The notes under the pieces are model-generated. The model was not told where the DNA came from. It searched no databases and worked only from the letters and a program-made list of their open reading frames with translations. Source: Oscillospiraceae bacterium (GTDB lineage: Bacteria; Bacillota; Clostridia; Oscillospirales; CAG-272). From it: 64,000 nucleotides of DNA. Position 1 is the first letter of the stretch. Each line of letters begins with the position of its first letter. The stretch is from the NCBI GenBank assembly GCA_015063745.1, contig SVTO01000002.1, positions 20,882 to 84,881 of the forward strand, in the 5' to 3' direction. Below are positions 1 through 9,175 of the stretch, piece after piece. A program made the position numbers and the translations under genes.

Positions 1-6
1 ATTAAC

Positions 7-2841
7 ATGAAAATTCACGTAAAGAAGATGTTTGCCGCTCTGTTTGCCGGTATTCTTCTGTTGTCCGGCTGTAATACGCAGCCCACAGTGCCTGAAACCG
101 ATGCAGTGATCACGGAAACCGAAGCTGCCACCGAGGCTGCCCCGGAAACACCCGATCTGACCCCGGCGAAGCATCAGATCACAGTGGATGAGATCAACAG
201 TCTTCTCGCCGCCAACAATCTGCAGACGAATATCCACTCCAAATTACCTTACCCTGCTGTGCATGCCGGTCAGCAGATGCGTGTCTGCCATACGGAAAGA
301 GGCACATACATTGCCTTCTCACGGGATTTCGGTTATGAAACGGACATAGCACAGTTCATCGTTGCAAAAATCGATAATGACAACAATGTTACCCTGTTGT
401 ATTTCGGAGAATATGCTGCCGATGGCAGTACCGTTCCTGTCAATGTCGGTCAGGATATCAACGGGAATATTGTTGTAACCTCCGCAACCGTGCCTGTATG
501 GGGGCAGCCCTGCAAATGTACCGCACCGGATCTGAATGTTTATATTTTTGATGCGGAAACAGATGAAATGTCCCGGTATTCGGCAGACGCTGTTCTGGAC
601 GAAGATGTGGATGGTGTTCTGGCCAGCGGCGAAGCATGGTTGGGCTATCCGCAGGCTATGTTCGATTTCGAGAACCGCAAGGTTTACATGTTTTTCAACG
701 GTACCAGTACCTATGATTTTGTATTGGAATGGTTTACCTTTGATCTGGAAAGCAGAGAATGGGAAAAACACAGCAACTATCAGCGCTTTGAAGGTATTGG
801 ACGTCACGGTTACTTCTTCCCCTTCCCGGACGGCAATGGCGGTGCTTACATCGTTGCCAACCGTAATGCGGAGAACAGTGTGGTAGCCGATCAGCTCGTT
901 TTGGCTGAAGGTAATGGCGTCCTGTATACCTATGTATTTGACGAAATGCGTCTTTTCCATATTCCCGACCTGACTTCTTCCGAAAATATTACATGGACCA
1001 TTATCCATGAAGCCTATTCCGAAAGGGGACATGAGGGCATCTGGTCCTGCATCAGTAACACCTCGTACGGCGGTGCATTCATGGATGCTGACGGATATCT
1101 GCATGTTACCTACCAGTATTATATTTCGGATATGATTAACAATCCGGGCGGTGTGGACTACAGCAAACTGGATCCGGATATGCAGTACCGTCATGCCATT
1201 TTTGACGGTATGGAATGTATCTACAATGAAAAAATGGACATTGAAGATACGGACTGGCTGTACCTGAAGCCCCAGATCACACAGGCTGCGGACGGAACAC
1301 TGTATATGATCGTTGCCAAAAATCAGTCATCCCCTCTGATGATAAAGGTGTATAAAGCCAAGGATGCGCTTGGCAAAGCCTGGGAACAGGTAAGTGTAAA
1401 TACTGTGGATGAAAACAAATCTCTGCGTTGTTTTTCCATGAGCCAGGCACGTGACGGTTCTGTACAGGACAATATTGTCAGCTGTTTTGCCTATACACCA
1501 TATACCGACCCGGAACTTGGATACAGACGTACAATTACCACATTCAATCTTTCCCTGGAGGATTACAGTACAACGGAACCTGTCGATGTGCTGGCCGGAT
1601 ACGATATTCAGTATGATGAAAGAGTAGACGAGCGCGTTCCTGCCATGGCGCATCAGACAAAGGTAATTCATACGGAAAACGGTACCTATGCGGCGTTCGT
1701 ATACGATCACAACTTTGATATGAGGAAGGATTATTTCCACATTGTCAAGATCGACAACGAGAAAAATGTACAAATTCTCTATTCCGGTGAATATACTTCT
1801 CGTCAGGATAAGGTTTTGACCATACAGATGCTGCCCGATGGCAAGATTTACATTTGTCCGCCGACAGGCTGCACGTTGTACACTTTGGATACCTCCACCG
1901 ATACCGTAACGCTTGTGGAAACCGCACAGTATTCCGATCGGTATTCTGCGATCCGACAGTCTGATCTGCTCCCCCATCCCGAAGCAGGAAAAGCTTATCT
2001 GGTCTGCGATATGAGCAGTGTCTTCCGTATCAGCGTCTACACAATCGATACAGAAGCAATGACCATATCCAAGTCCCCCAAGAATGCTTCCTTTGATACC
2101 AAGCTGATGGGCGATTATTCGCACTACTACGTAATTTCCGACGGCGGTACCGGTGCATATCTCGTAGCTACAAGAGAACTGAACAAACAGGAATTTGTAA
2201 AGAATCAGCTGGAGATTGGCGAAAAGCTTACCATTCACGGACACACCAATTATATAGACGATTCGATCATGCTATTCTATATCCCGGACCTTTCTACCGG
2301 TAAAACCACGTGCATTGAAATCGAGGCACCTTATGAAGCAGAAGGCAGTGCAGGTATCTGGTCTGCGGTGAACATGAAGGACAACGGTGATGTTTATCTG
2401 GATTCTGAAGGAAAACTTCACGTATTTTACACATATTATCACCATGATTTCGACGAAATCGACGCTCTGTCCAATACAGAACGCCACGCAGCTACCCTGA
2501 AACATTACCACGCGATTTATGAAGGTAGTGCGCTGGTTTCCAAGGAAGAACTTTCCATTGACGATCTTACCATGGATTCCTCCATCCGCATGGCCGAAAC
2601 CACCGACGGTACGGATTATCTGCTCGTCTGCAACATTGGCGAAGAAAAAGCAAAGATTGATGTATACTTCGAAACCGAAGAGGGCTGGGCACTTACCCAG
2701 ACAAAGGAACTGGGCGATTTTACTGCAGAATCCTTCAGTGTCAGCGCTCCCCGTGGCGGTTCCGTACAGGACAATGCAATCGACTGCATCATATACGGTG
2801 CGGACAACGATGTGTATTTCACCACGGTGACTTTCGAATAA
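7..2841 (+). CDS. large two-lobed lipoprotein, putative beta-propeller (BNR-like)
   Basis: The protein of 944 aa begins with a lipoprotein signal peptide (basic start, hydrophobic core, lipobox LLSGC with Cys22), so it should be anchored on the outer face of the membrane. A Thr/Glu/Pro-rich linker follows to about residue 50. The rest is an internal duplication: HTERGTYIAF near residue 95 recurs as HTENGTYAAF near 555, DADGYLHVTY recurs as DSEGKLHVFY, and DGSVQDN recurs as GGSVQDN. The DxxGxLHVxY pattern resembles BNR/sialidase-type propellers (for example the BNR_4 family), but no Asp-box or catalytic set is clear, so it may bind rather than cut glycans. A paralogue of 937 aa lies at 36084-38897 on the other strand. 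The ribosome binding site falls outside the window. The fold is inferred. Confidence 0.85.
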   Translation: MKIHVKKMFAALFAGILLLSGCNTQPTVPETDAVITETEAATEAAPETPDLTPAKHQITVDEINSLLAANNLQTNIHSKLPYPAVHAGQQMRVCHTERGTYIAFSRDFGYETDIAQFIVAKIDNDNNVTLLYFGEYAADGSTVPVNVGQDINGNIVVTSATVPVWGQPCKCTAPDLNVYIFDAETDEMSRYSADAVLDEDVDGVLASGEAWLGYPQAMFDFENRKVYMFFNGTSTYDFVLEWFTFDLESREWEKHSNYQRFEGIGRHGYFFPFPDGNGGAYIVANRNAENSVVADQLVLAEGNGVLYTYVFDEMRLFHIPDLTSSENITWTIIHEAYSERGHEGIWSCISNTSYGGAFMDADGYLHVTYQYYISDMINNPGGVDYSKLDPDMQYRHAIFDGMECIYNEKMDIEDTDWLYLKPQITQAADGTLYMIVAKNQSSPLMIKVYKAKDALGKAWEQVSVNTVDENKSLRCFSMSQARDGSVQDNIVSCFAYTPYTDPELGYRRTITTFNLSLEDYSTTEPVDVLAGYDIQYDERVDERVPAMAHQTKVIHTENGTYAAFVYDHNFDMRKDYFHIVKIDNEKNVQILYSGEYTSRQDKVLTIQMLPDGKIYICPPTGCTLYTLDTSTDTVTLVETAQYSDRYSAIRQSDLLPHPEAGKAYLVCDMSSVFRISVYTIDTEAMTISKSPKNASFDTKLMGDYSHYYVISDGGTGAYLVATRELNKQEFVKNQLEIGEKLTIHGHTNYIDDSIMLFYIPDLSTGKTTCIEIEAPYEAEGSAGIWSAVNMKDNGDVYLDSEGKLHVFYTYYHHDFDEIDALSNTERHAATLKHYHAIYEGSALVSKEELSIDDLTMDSSIRMAETTDGTDYLLVCNIGEEKAKIDVYFETEEGWALTQTKELGDFTAESFSVSAPRGGSVQDNAIDCIIYGADNDVYFTTVTFE

Positions 2842-2875
2842 AGGGTATCGCAAGCTGTATGAATAGGTTCTAAAA

Positions 2876-2926
2876 CCAAAAACAGCGGCAGGATACGGTT
2901 TTTCCGTACATCCTGCCGCTGTTTTG
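2876..2926. terminator. bidirectional Rho-independent terminator
   Basis: A long stem pairs AAAACAGCGGCAGGAT with ATCCTGCCGCTGTTTT around a short loop. A-rich and T-rich flanks let it serve the lipoprotein gene on the left and the converging YbaK gene on the right. Confidence 0.85.
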
Positions 2927-2971
2927 TGTATTGGCCGAAAATCCGACAAAAAAATGTTCAAAAAGGTGATT

Positions 2972-3448
2972 TTACATCTCCTGCCAGGCCTTGCACACAT
3001 CTGCCCATTCAGTATATCCGGAATACTTTTCCAGTTCGGGAATGGTCAGCTCAATGGCGCTGTTGGCACTTCCGCAGGCAGGGAATACCGTTTCGAATCG
3101 CTTCAGGGATTCATCCAGATATACTGCAACACCTTCGTTCACCGCAAAGGGGCAAACGCCGCCTACCGCATGACCGATCAGGGTTTCCGCTTCCTCCGGG
3201 GTGAGCATTTTTGCTTTTGTACCGAAGCGTGCTTTATATTTTGCATTATCGATCTTGGCATCTCCCGCCGCTACGATCAGGATGGGGTTTTCGCCGACCA
3301 TGAAGGACAGGGTTTTGGCGATACGGCAGGGTTCGCAGTTCAGCGCCTGTGCCGCCAGTTCCACCGTCGCGCTGGACACCGGAAATTCCAGAATTTTTTC
3401 TTCCATGCCGTACTGTCTGAAATATACTTTTACTTTTTCGATAGCCAT
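2972..3448 (-). CDS. YbaK/EbsC family aminoacyl-tRNA deacylase
   Basis: The 158-aa product is a complete YbaK/EbsC-type editing domain (compare Cys-tRNA(Pro) deacylases). It shows the family pattern of an N-terminal helix, VELAAQALNCEP, then RIAKTLSFMV, the ILIVAAGDAKID segment and the glycine-rich GHAVGGVCPFAV loop that forms the substrate pocket. The role is hydrolysis of mischarged tRNA in the cytosol. I chose the ATG at 3448 because it has a GAGGGG ribosome binding site. An in-frame GTG at 3490 lies between the -10 and -35 boxes of the visible promoter and so cannot be used from it. The gene is monocistronic and converges on the lipoprotein gene. Confidence 0.9.
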   Translation of the reverse strand: MAIEKVKVYFRQYGMEEKILEFPVSSATVELAAQALNCEPCRIAKTLSFMVGENPILIVAAGDAKIDNAKYKARFGTKAKMLTPEEAETLIGHAVGGVCPFAVNEGVAVYLDESLKRFETVFPACGSANSAIELTIPELEKYSGYTEWADVCKAWQEM

Positions 3449-3478
3449 AGTTTTCCCCTCTGCAGATTGTTTTTCTAT

Positions 3479-3507
3479 ATTATGGCACACTTATGCCGAA
3501 ATTGCAA
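3479..3507 (-). promoter_or_regulatory. sigma-A promoter of the YbaK gene
   Basis: On the minus strand TTGCAA is followed after 17 bp by CATAAT, about 30 bp before the ATG at 3448. Confidence 0.6.
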
Positions 3508-3662
3508 GTACATTAAAAAAATTTTCCCACTTCTTATTTTTCGCGCGGAATGGTGCACACGAATCCCTGTCCATGCCAAATTCCCTGTTCGGCAGAGGGG
3601 AATATGGAACACATGAATAATCGAAAAATGCGAAGAACACTCCATTCTATTCATTCTGATAA

Positions 3663-3691
3663 TTGACATTTGGCGGAATGTGTGGTATAAT
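3663..3691 (+). promoter_or_regulatory. consensus sigma-A promoter for the CofE-like gene
   Basis: Perfect TTGACA and TATAAT boxes are separated by 17 bp. The leader to the ATG at 3790 is about 90 nt long, with no recognised riboswitch. Confidence 0.85.
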
Positions 3692-3789
3692 AATACGGTT
3701 GAAAAGGCAGGTGTGTGATTTTCAGATCCGCTGTCGCCTTTATCAATTCGTTTTCCAAAAATTTATTTCAAGAAATGAGATGATCCAAC

Positions 3790-4983
3790 ATGGAAAGAAG
3801 AACAGGTACGATATCCAGAGGCATCCGCTGCCCCATCATTCGTGAAGGCGATGATCTCGTTCAGATCGTCACTGACAGCGTACTGGAAGCAGCCGCCTGT
3901 GAAGAATTTGCACTCCGTGACCGTGATGTAATCTGCATGACCGAATCCATCGTGGCAAGAGCACAGGGTAACTATGCCTCCGTGGATGATATTGCCGCAG
4001 ATGTAAAGGCAAAGTTCGGCGACAATACCGTTGGTGTTATTTTCCCCATTCTGTCCAGAAACCGCTTCTCCATCTGTCTGAAGGGTATTGCCAGAGGTGC
4101 AAAAAAGATCGTTCTGATGTTAAGCTATCCCTCCGATGAGGTTGGTAACGAACTGGTTTCCCTGGACAAGCTGGACGAAGCCGGTGTGAATCCCTACAGC
4201 GATGTGCTTTCTCTGGAAAGATACAGAGAGCTGTTCGGCGAGAATCTCCATCCCTTCACCGGTGTTGACTATGTTGCCTACTATCAGGAACTGGTCAAAG
4301 CGGAAGGTGCCGATGTAGAGGTCATCTTTGCCAATGATTGCAGAGCCGTACTGAACTACACCAAATGTGTACTGAACTGCGACATTCATACAAGAGCAAG
4401 AACCAAGAGACTGCTGAAGGCTGCCGGTGCGGAAATCGTATTCGGTATGGACGAAATTCTGCGTGAACCCGTCAACGGAAGCGGCTGCAACGAAAATTAC
4501 GGTCTGCTGGGTTCCAACAAGGCTACCGAAGACTCCATCAAGCTCTTCCCCAGGGAATGTGGAGATCTGGTATTTGCCATCCAGAATCTGATTATGGAAA
4601 AGACCGGCAAGCACGTGGAAGTAATGGTATACGGTGACGGCGCATTCAAGGATCCCGTCGGCAAGATCTGGGAACTGGCTGACCCCTGTGTTTCCCCCGC
4701 ATACACACCCGGTCTGGAAGGTACACCCAATGAAGTCAAGCTGAAGTATCTGGCTGACAACGATTTCAAGGCACTGAGCGGCAAGGCTCTGCAGGATGCG
4801 ATCGCACAGACCATCCGTGCCAAGAAGGCGGATCTGGTAGGTGACATGGCATCCCAGGGTACCACTCCCAGAAGACTGACCGACCTGATCGGATCCCTCT
4901 GCGACCTGACCAGCGGTTCCGGTGACAAGGGTACGCCCGTTGTTCTGGTACAGGGTTACTTCGATAATCTGACTGCTGAATAA
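3790..4983 (+). CDS. CofE/FbiB-type F420-0:L-glutamate ligase family protein
   Basis: The 397-aa product belongs to the family of coenzyme F420-0:gamma-glutamyl ligases. The signs are the start GTISRGIRCPIIREGDD, the DRDVICMTESIVARAQG segment (family pattern GDVxxVxxxxVSxAxG) and the nucleotide/metal region from about residue 200 to 330 (VYGDGAFKDPVGKIWELADP). Members are common in Clostridia that are not known to make F420, so the real acceptor is uncertain; glutamylation of another cofactor or peptide is possible. The gene stands alone, with its own consensus promoter at 3663 and a strong terminator. The ribosome binding site is weak. No F420 biosynthesis gene is seen nearby. Confidence 0.8.
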   Translation: MERRTGTISRGIRCPIIREGDDLVQIVTDSVLEAAACEEFALRDRDVICMTESIVARAQGNYASVDDIAADVKAKFGDNTVGVIFPILSRNRFSICLKGIARGAKKIVLMLSYPSDEVGNELVSLDKLDEAGVNPYSDVLSLERYRELFGENLHPFTGVDYVAYYQELVKAEGADVEVIFANDCRAVLNYTKCVLNCDIHTRARTKRLLKAAGAEIVFGMDEILREPVNGSGCNENYGLLGSNKATEDSIKLFPRECGDLVFAIQNLIMEKTGKHVEVMVYGDGAFKDPVGKIWELADPCVSPAYTPGLEGTPNEVKLKYLADNDFKALSGKALQDAIAQTIRAKKADLVGDMASQGTTPRRLTDLIGSLCDLTSGSGDKGTPVVLVQGYFDNLTAE

Positions 4984-4993
4984 ACAGAATAAC

Positions 4994-5045
4994 AAAACGG
5001 CTTTCGGCGGATGATAATATTCCGACCGGAAGCCGTTTTTTTTAC
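4994..5045 (+). terminator. Rho-independent terminator
   Basis: AAAACGGCTTTCGG pairs with CCGGAAGCCGTTTT, followed by a T run, 11 bp after the CofE-like stop codon. Confidence 0.85.
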
Positions 5046-5083
5046 TGCTTTCCCCGGCCATACTTCTTTTATCTAAAAAATCA

Positions 5084-5112
5084 TTGCACTTTTCCCCGTC
5101 CTGTGGTATCAT
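5084..5112 (+). promoter_or_regulatory. sigma-A promoter of the MFS-GDPD pair
   Basis: TTGCAC and TATCAT boxes are separated by 17 bp, 49 bp before the GTG start at 5161. Confidence 0.6.
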
Positions 5113-5160
5113 ATAAACAGTACACCCAATTTCTGCACTGCAGATTCATCGGAGGTCCAT

Positions 5161-6468
5161 GTGAAACTGAATTACAAACGCACAATTCTCATCGGTTTTG
5201 CCTTTATGTCCATTCTGGCATTCTGGCAGTTCTACGATCAGGTGATTCCCTATCTGCTGGAGAATGTCTTCGGCCTTTCCACCTTCGCCGCAAATGCGAT
5301 TATGTCCGTGGATAATATCCTCGCAATTTTCATGCTTCCTTTGTTCGGCGCCATTTCCGACCGGACCAGTACCCGTCTCGGAAAACGTACGCCCTATATC
5401 CTCTTCGGTACCATCGCCGCTGTGATCCTTATGGTCATTCTGGCCTTCACCGAAGAAGCACGTCATTTCCCCGGCTTCCTGATCACTCTTTTCCTGCTCC
5501 TGTTTGTTATGTCCACCTACCGTACTCCGGCTGTGGCGTATATGCCCGATGTGACGGAAAAGCCTCTGCGCAGTAAGGCCAATGCGATCATCAATCTGGT
5601 GGGGTACATCGGTGGGATTTTCTCTACGGTGGTTATGATGTTCATGCTGTCCAGCGACAAAAATGATGCCGGTGAAACGGTTTATGCCGCGGATCAGTCC
5701 TTCCTGCCCGTTTTTCTCGTCATTGCGGCCTTCATGCTGGTATCCGTGCTCATTCTCGTACTCACCATCCGGGAAAACAAGCTGGCGGCGGAAGTGCATA
5801 TCGAAGACGATACGCCGGCTGACAAGGCGGACAAGCCTGCGAGGAAGCTCTCCGGTCCGGTCAAGCGGAGTCTGGTGCTGATTCTGGCATCTGTGTTCCT
5901 GTGGTTCATGTCCTACAACGCCGTTACCACCGCTTTCTCCCGGTACTGCGTGAATATCTGGCATACGGATCTGGGTACATCCTCCGGTTATCTGATGACC
6001 GCCACCATTGCCGCCATTGCCGCTTTTGTTCCCCTTGGATTTGTTTCCGGTGCGCTGGGCAGAAAGAAAACCGTTCTGCTGGGTGTGGCGCTGATGACAA
6101 TCTGCTTCGGTGCCGCCGGATTCATCACGGAACAGACACCGGTGATGTATGTGGTACTGGCGCTGGTCGGTGTGGCCTGGGCGGCGATCAATGTCAACTC
6201 CTATCCCATGGTTGTGGAAATGAGCTCCGGTTCCGATGTGGGCAAGTATACCGGCTTCTACTACACCTTCTCCATGGCGGCACAGATCACAACTCCTCTG
6301 CTGTCCGGTTTCCTCATTGACCGGCTGGGCTGGGGCTACAGTATTCTCTTCCCCTATGCGGTGATCTTCGCGGCGGCTTCCTTTGTAACCATGTGCTTTG
6401 TGAAGCATGGGGATGTAAAGGTCAGCGCCAGAGACGTAATCGAAACCGCGGCAGGTATGGAGGACTGA
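5161..6468 (+). CDS. MFS sugar carrier (GPH / SLC45-like)
   Basis: The 435-aa integral membrane protein has about 12 predicted membrane segments. The cytoplasmic loop after helix 2 reads DRTSTRLGKRTPYI, the signature region of glycoside-pentoside-hexuronide and SLC45-type cation:sugar symporters; the second half has its counterpart near GALGRKKTV. It probably imports a glycoside or oligosaccharide with a cation. The substrate cannot be read from the sequence. The start is GTG with a GGAGG ribosome binding site 6-7 bp upstream. The following GDPD gene starts 2 bp after the stop codon, so the two are co-transcribed. Confidence 0.85.
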   Translation: MKLNYKRTILIGFAFMSILAFWQFYDQVIPYLLENVFGLSTFAANAIMSVDNILAIFMLPLFGAISDRTSTRLGKRTPYILFGTIAAVILMVILAFTEEARHFPGFLITLFLLLFVMSTYRTPAVAYMPDVTEKPLRSKANAIINLVGYIGGIFSTVVMMFMLSSDKNDAGETVYAADQSFLPVFLVIAAFMLVSVLILVLTIRENKLAAEVHIEDDTPADKADKPARKLSGPVKRSLVLILASVFLWFMSYNAVTTAFSRYCVNIWHTDLGTSSGYLMTATIAAIAAFVPLGFVSGALGRKKTVLLGVALMTICFGAAGFITEQTPVMYVVLALVGVAWAAINVNSYPMVVEMSSGSDVGKYTGFYYTFSMAAQITTPLLSGFLIDRLGWGYSILFPYAVIFAAASFVTMCFVKHGDVKVSARDVIETAAGMED

Positions 6469-6470
6469 GC

Positions 6471-7280
6471 ATGGTCTGGATCGTTTCGGCACTTTCCGTT
6501 ATCCTGTTTTTTGTTCTGCTGTGGCTGTTCTGCATCTGCCCTTCCCTGCGCCGGCATCCACATCTGCTTCTGTTCCGGAATGCGCGGATCGCACACCGGG
6601 GACTGCACGATGATACCGTTCCCGAAAACTCCCTGACTGCATTCCGTCGGGCGGCTGAGGCGGGCTTTGCCATCGAAAACGATATCCACATCACTGCCGA
6701 CGGAGAAATTGTGGTATTCCACGACGACACGCTGGATCGGATGTGCGGTGTTTCCGGCCGGCCGGAAGAATTCACGCTGGCGGAACTCAAAGCTCTTCGT
6801 CTTGCGGGGAGGGATGAACAGATTCCCACCCTTGCGGAATGTCTTGCTGTAATTGACGGCCGGGTACCCCTGCTGATTGAGTTCAAATGCCGGACGGGGG
6901 ATGTGTGTGCCAGACTTTGTCCTGCGGCGGATGCGGTTCTGGCGGAGTACAAGGGTGTGTATTGGATCCAGTCCTTCTATCCTTTCGTGCTGTCCTGGTA
7001 CCGGAAGCATCGGCCGGACGTCTGCAGAGGACAGCTTGCCACGGCTTTCGTAGGGGACAAGCTCCATATGCGGATGCTGGGTATGCTTCTCTTCAACGTG
7101 TTCGCACGACCGGACTTTGTTTCCTATGAGTGGAAATACCGGCACAAGTGGAACCGGCGGATATGTACCGCACTTGGTGCCGCGCCCGTTGGCTGGACTT
7201 TCCGGGCGGAAGAGGAGATCAAAGCCTGCAAAGAAGATTTTGCGGGGTTCATTTTCGAAGGATTCTTACCTAAAAAATAA
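6471..7280 (+). CDS. membrane-anchored glycerophosphodiester phosphodiesterase
   Basis: The 269-aa protein starts with one transmembrane segment (residues about 3-24) and continues as a GDPD domain. The catalytic signature is intact: AHRGLHDDTVPENS, then ENDIHITADGEIVVFHDDTLDR and later LLIEFK. The family hydrolyses glycerophosphodiesters to glycerol-3-phosphate and an alcohol with Ca2+ or Mg2+. The ATG at 6471 is chosen because it follows the carrier stop codon directly and gives the usual family length. It forms an operon with the MFS carrier, suggesting scavenging of a phosphodiester or glycoside. Confidence 0.85.
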   Translation: MVWIVSALSVILFFVLLWLFCICPSLRRHPHLLLFRNARIAHRGLHDDTVPENSLTAFRRAAEAGFAIENDIHITADGEIVVFHDDTLDRMCGVSGRPEEFTLAELKALRLAGRDEQIPTLAECLAVIDGRVPLLIEFKCRTGDVCARLCPAADAVLAEYKGVYWIQSFYPFVLSWYRKHRPDVCRGQLATAFVGDKLHMRMLGMLLFNVFARPDFVSYEWKYRHKWNRRICTALGAAPVGWTFRAEEEIKACKEDFAGFIFEGFLPKK

Positions 7281-7282
7281 AC

Positions 7283-7343
7283 AAAAAACGTCATCACGGG
7301 ACCGGCGAGCTTTTCGCTACGGTTTGCCGCAGATGACGTTTTT
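7283..7343. terminator. bidirectional terminator between converging genes
   Basis: AAAAAACGTCAT pairs with ATGACGTTTTTT across a long loop that itself contains a smaller stem. It separates the GDPD gene from the MATE gene on the opposite strand. Confidence 0.75.
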
Positions 7344-7367
7344 TATGTTTGACCGGTGTACGGCGGC

Positions 7368-8753
7368 TTATTTTCTCACCGCTTCTCCGGCTTTATGTAT
7401 TTTCTTCAGCCACTTCCCGCTGCGCAGACGGAAATAACACCACACACATTTGATGATCTGGTCGATCTTCAGCATGGTGTAGATCCAGAAGGAGGACCAA
7501 TGGAACACCAGCCCCGCCAGAGCACCGAGCGGTACGGATGCGACCCACAGGAACAGAATATCCCCGAGCATCAGGAATTTCGTATCCCCGCCGGCACGCA
7601 GTACGCCTTTGGTCAGGATGGAGTTCATGGACTGGAAGATTACGATGATGATGATCGCGTTCATCAGGTCGTAGGCGATCTTCTTGGCTTCGGGAGATAC
7701 GTCGTAATAGTTGATAATGGGGGAACGCAGGATCAGAATGACCAGTGCGGCCACACAGCCGATCAGAAAGCCGAGGAACAAAAAGGTATACCCCTGCTTC
7801 TGGGCTTTTTCGTAATCGCCCTCTCCCATGGTATGACCTGTGATAATGCCGCTGGCGTTGGAGATACCCTGGGTCAGAACGGAGCTGAGCTGCTGTACTA
7901 CGGTGGTGACGGAATTGGCTGCCACGAAGGCCTGACCGATTCTGCCCATGATCATGGCTACGGCATTGTTGCCCAGAGCCAGCAGGGAGTCGCTGATCAG
8001 AACGGGGATGCTGACACGGAAATATTCCTGCACCAGATCCCGGCAGTTCATGGCAAGATCCTTCAGCCGATAGCCGATCCGCTTATCCCGCAGGAAAAAG
8101 AATCCGCAGATGAAAAGCAGTTCGAAAATACGGGCGATCAGAGTACCCAGCGCCGCGCCTGCGATTTCCATCCGGGGTGCACCGAGTTTACCGAAAATGA
8201 ATACCCAGTTGAAGAATACATTCACAAAGAAAGCGATGATCGAACAGGTCAGCGGAATCCGTACCTGTCCCACACTGCGCAGTACAATGGTGCAGGTCAG
8301 CGCCAGTCCCATGCAGAAATAGGTCGGGATCATCCAGCGCAGGTAGATCACGCCGTAGGAAATGATCTCCGCATCGGGTGTATACAGCTTCATAATCAGC
8401 GCCGGAACCGCGAGTGTGGCCACCGTAAATGCCGTGGCGAACACAAGGCAGAAGCGCAGCATGATAGTGATGGCTTTTTTCAGAGAAACGGCATCCTTCA
8501 TCCCCCAGAAGCGGGAGGTCAGAACGGATGCGCCCATGCCGATACCCATACAGCAGATCTGGAACAGCGTAATAAACTGTCCGGCAAGGGAAGATGCGGA
8601 AAGCTGGGCGTCCCCCATACTGCTGAGCATAATGGTATCCATCAGGTTGATCCCCACAGTAATCAGCTGCTGGAGGGAAATGGGAATGGCGATCTTGGCC
8701 ATTTTCAGGTACAGATCCTTTGTACCGAGAAATTCTTTCAGTCTGGTTTGCAT
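7368..8753 (-). CDS. MATE family efflux transporter
   Basis: The 461-aa protein has about 12 membrane segments and the MATE layout of two homologous halves. The first half opens with AIPISLQQLITVGINLMDTIMLSSMGDAQLSA, and the inter-half loop is followed by IPVLISDSLLALGNNAVAMIMGRIG. The family exports drugs or metabolites in exchange for Na+ or H+. Length is normal. The gene has its own promoter and a converging terminator. The substrate is unknown. Confidence 0.9.
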   Translation of the reverse strand: MQTRLKEFLGTKDLYLKMAKIAIPISLQQLITVGINLMDTIMLSSMGDAQLSASSLAGQFITLFQICCMGIGMGASVLTSRFWGMKDAVSLKKAITIMLRFCLVFATAFTVATLAVPALIMKLYTPDAEIISYGVIYLRWMIPTYFCMGLALTCTIVLRSVGQVRIPLTCSIIAFFVNVFFNWVFIFGKLGAPRMEIAGAALGTLIARIFELLFICGFFFLRDKRIGYRLKDLAMNCRDLVQEYFRVSIPVLISDSLLALGNNAVAMIMGRIGQAFVAANSVTTVVQQLSSVLTQGISNASGIITGHTMGEGDYEKAQKQGYTFLFLGFLIGCVAALVILILRSPIINYYDVSPEAKKIAYDLMNAIIIIVIFQSMNSILTKGVLRAGGDTKFLMLGDILFLWVASVPLGALAGLVFHWSSFWIYTMLKIDQIIKCVWCYFRLRSGKWLKKIHKAGEAVRK

Positions 8754-8786
8754 AACATTGTCCTTTGATTCTGTAGCACTCTTCTA

Positions 8787-8815
8787 ATTATACTCCATTT
8801 TCAGAAAAAATACAA
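8787..8815 (-). promoter_or_regulatory. sigma-A promoter of the MATE gene
   Basis: Minus-strand TTGTAT and TATAAT boxes are separated by 17 bp, about 34 bp before the start codon. Confidence 0.65.
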
Positions 8816-9100
8816 TTGTTTTCCCGCAAATATCCCTTTTCTGATATTTGTTGCTGAAAAAATCTTCGTCGATTTCACCAAAGAACGTTCACATACTAAC
8901 AAAATACCCTCCAGAATCCAAAGGATACTTTCGCCAAGAAGGTATCCTTTTTGCATATAAAGATTCTTCTTGTAATTTGGCATTCAGATACAGAATCGCA
9001 AATTACCACTTGATACAAAAGGATTATTACCAGATCGTGTTTGATACAGAACAAAGCCGAAAACTCACTCGGCTTTGTTCCTATACCTTGAATTATTCAT

Positions 9101-9122
9101 AAATATATAGTATACTGTATTT
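9101..9122. promoter_or_regulatory. imperfect palindrome, possible operator (island A)
   Basis: This 22-bp near-palindrome is centred on AGTATACT, with outer arms AAATA/TATTT. It occupies the same place as the perfect palindrome at 27912-27933 in island B, just upstream of the first island gene. Conservation in both islands suggests a regulator binding site or a promoter core. Confidence 0.4.
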
Positions 9123-9175
9123 AGATGAAACTTTTTGAGAAAATTTACGTCTAAACAAACAAAGGAGGTAATTAC

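Noticed and set aside
319-1194. Long open frame on the minus strand inside the 944-aa lipoprotein gene
   Set aside because: It is antisense to a clear gene, has no family signature and arises from codon bias. The same holds for 1327-2244 and 2272-3000 on the minus strand.
3449-3490. GTG start for the YbaK gene
   Set aside because: It lies between the -10 and -35 boxes of the visible promoter; the ATG at 3448 has a ribosome binding site.
7356-8768. 470-codon open frame on the plus strand opposite the MATE gene
   Set aside because: Composition is rich in His, Gln and Gly, as expected for the antisense of a membrane protein, and it has no start signal or homology pattern.
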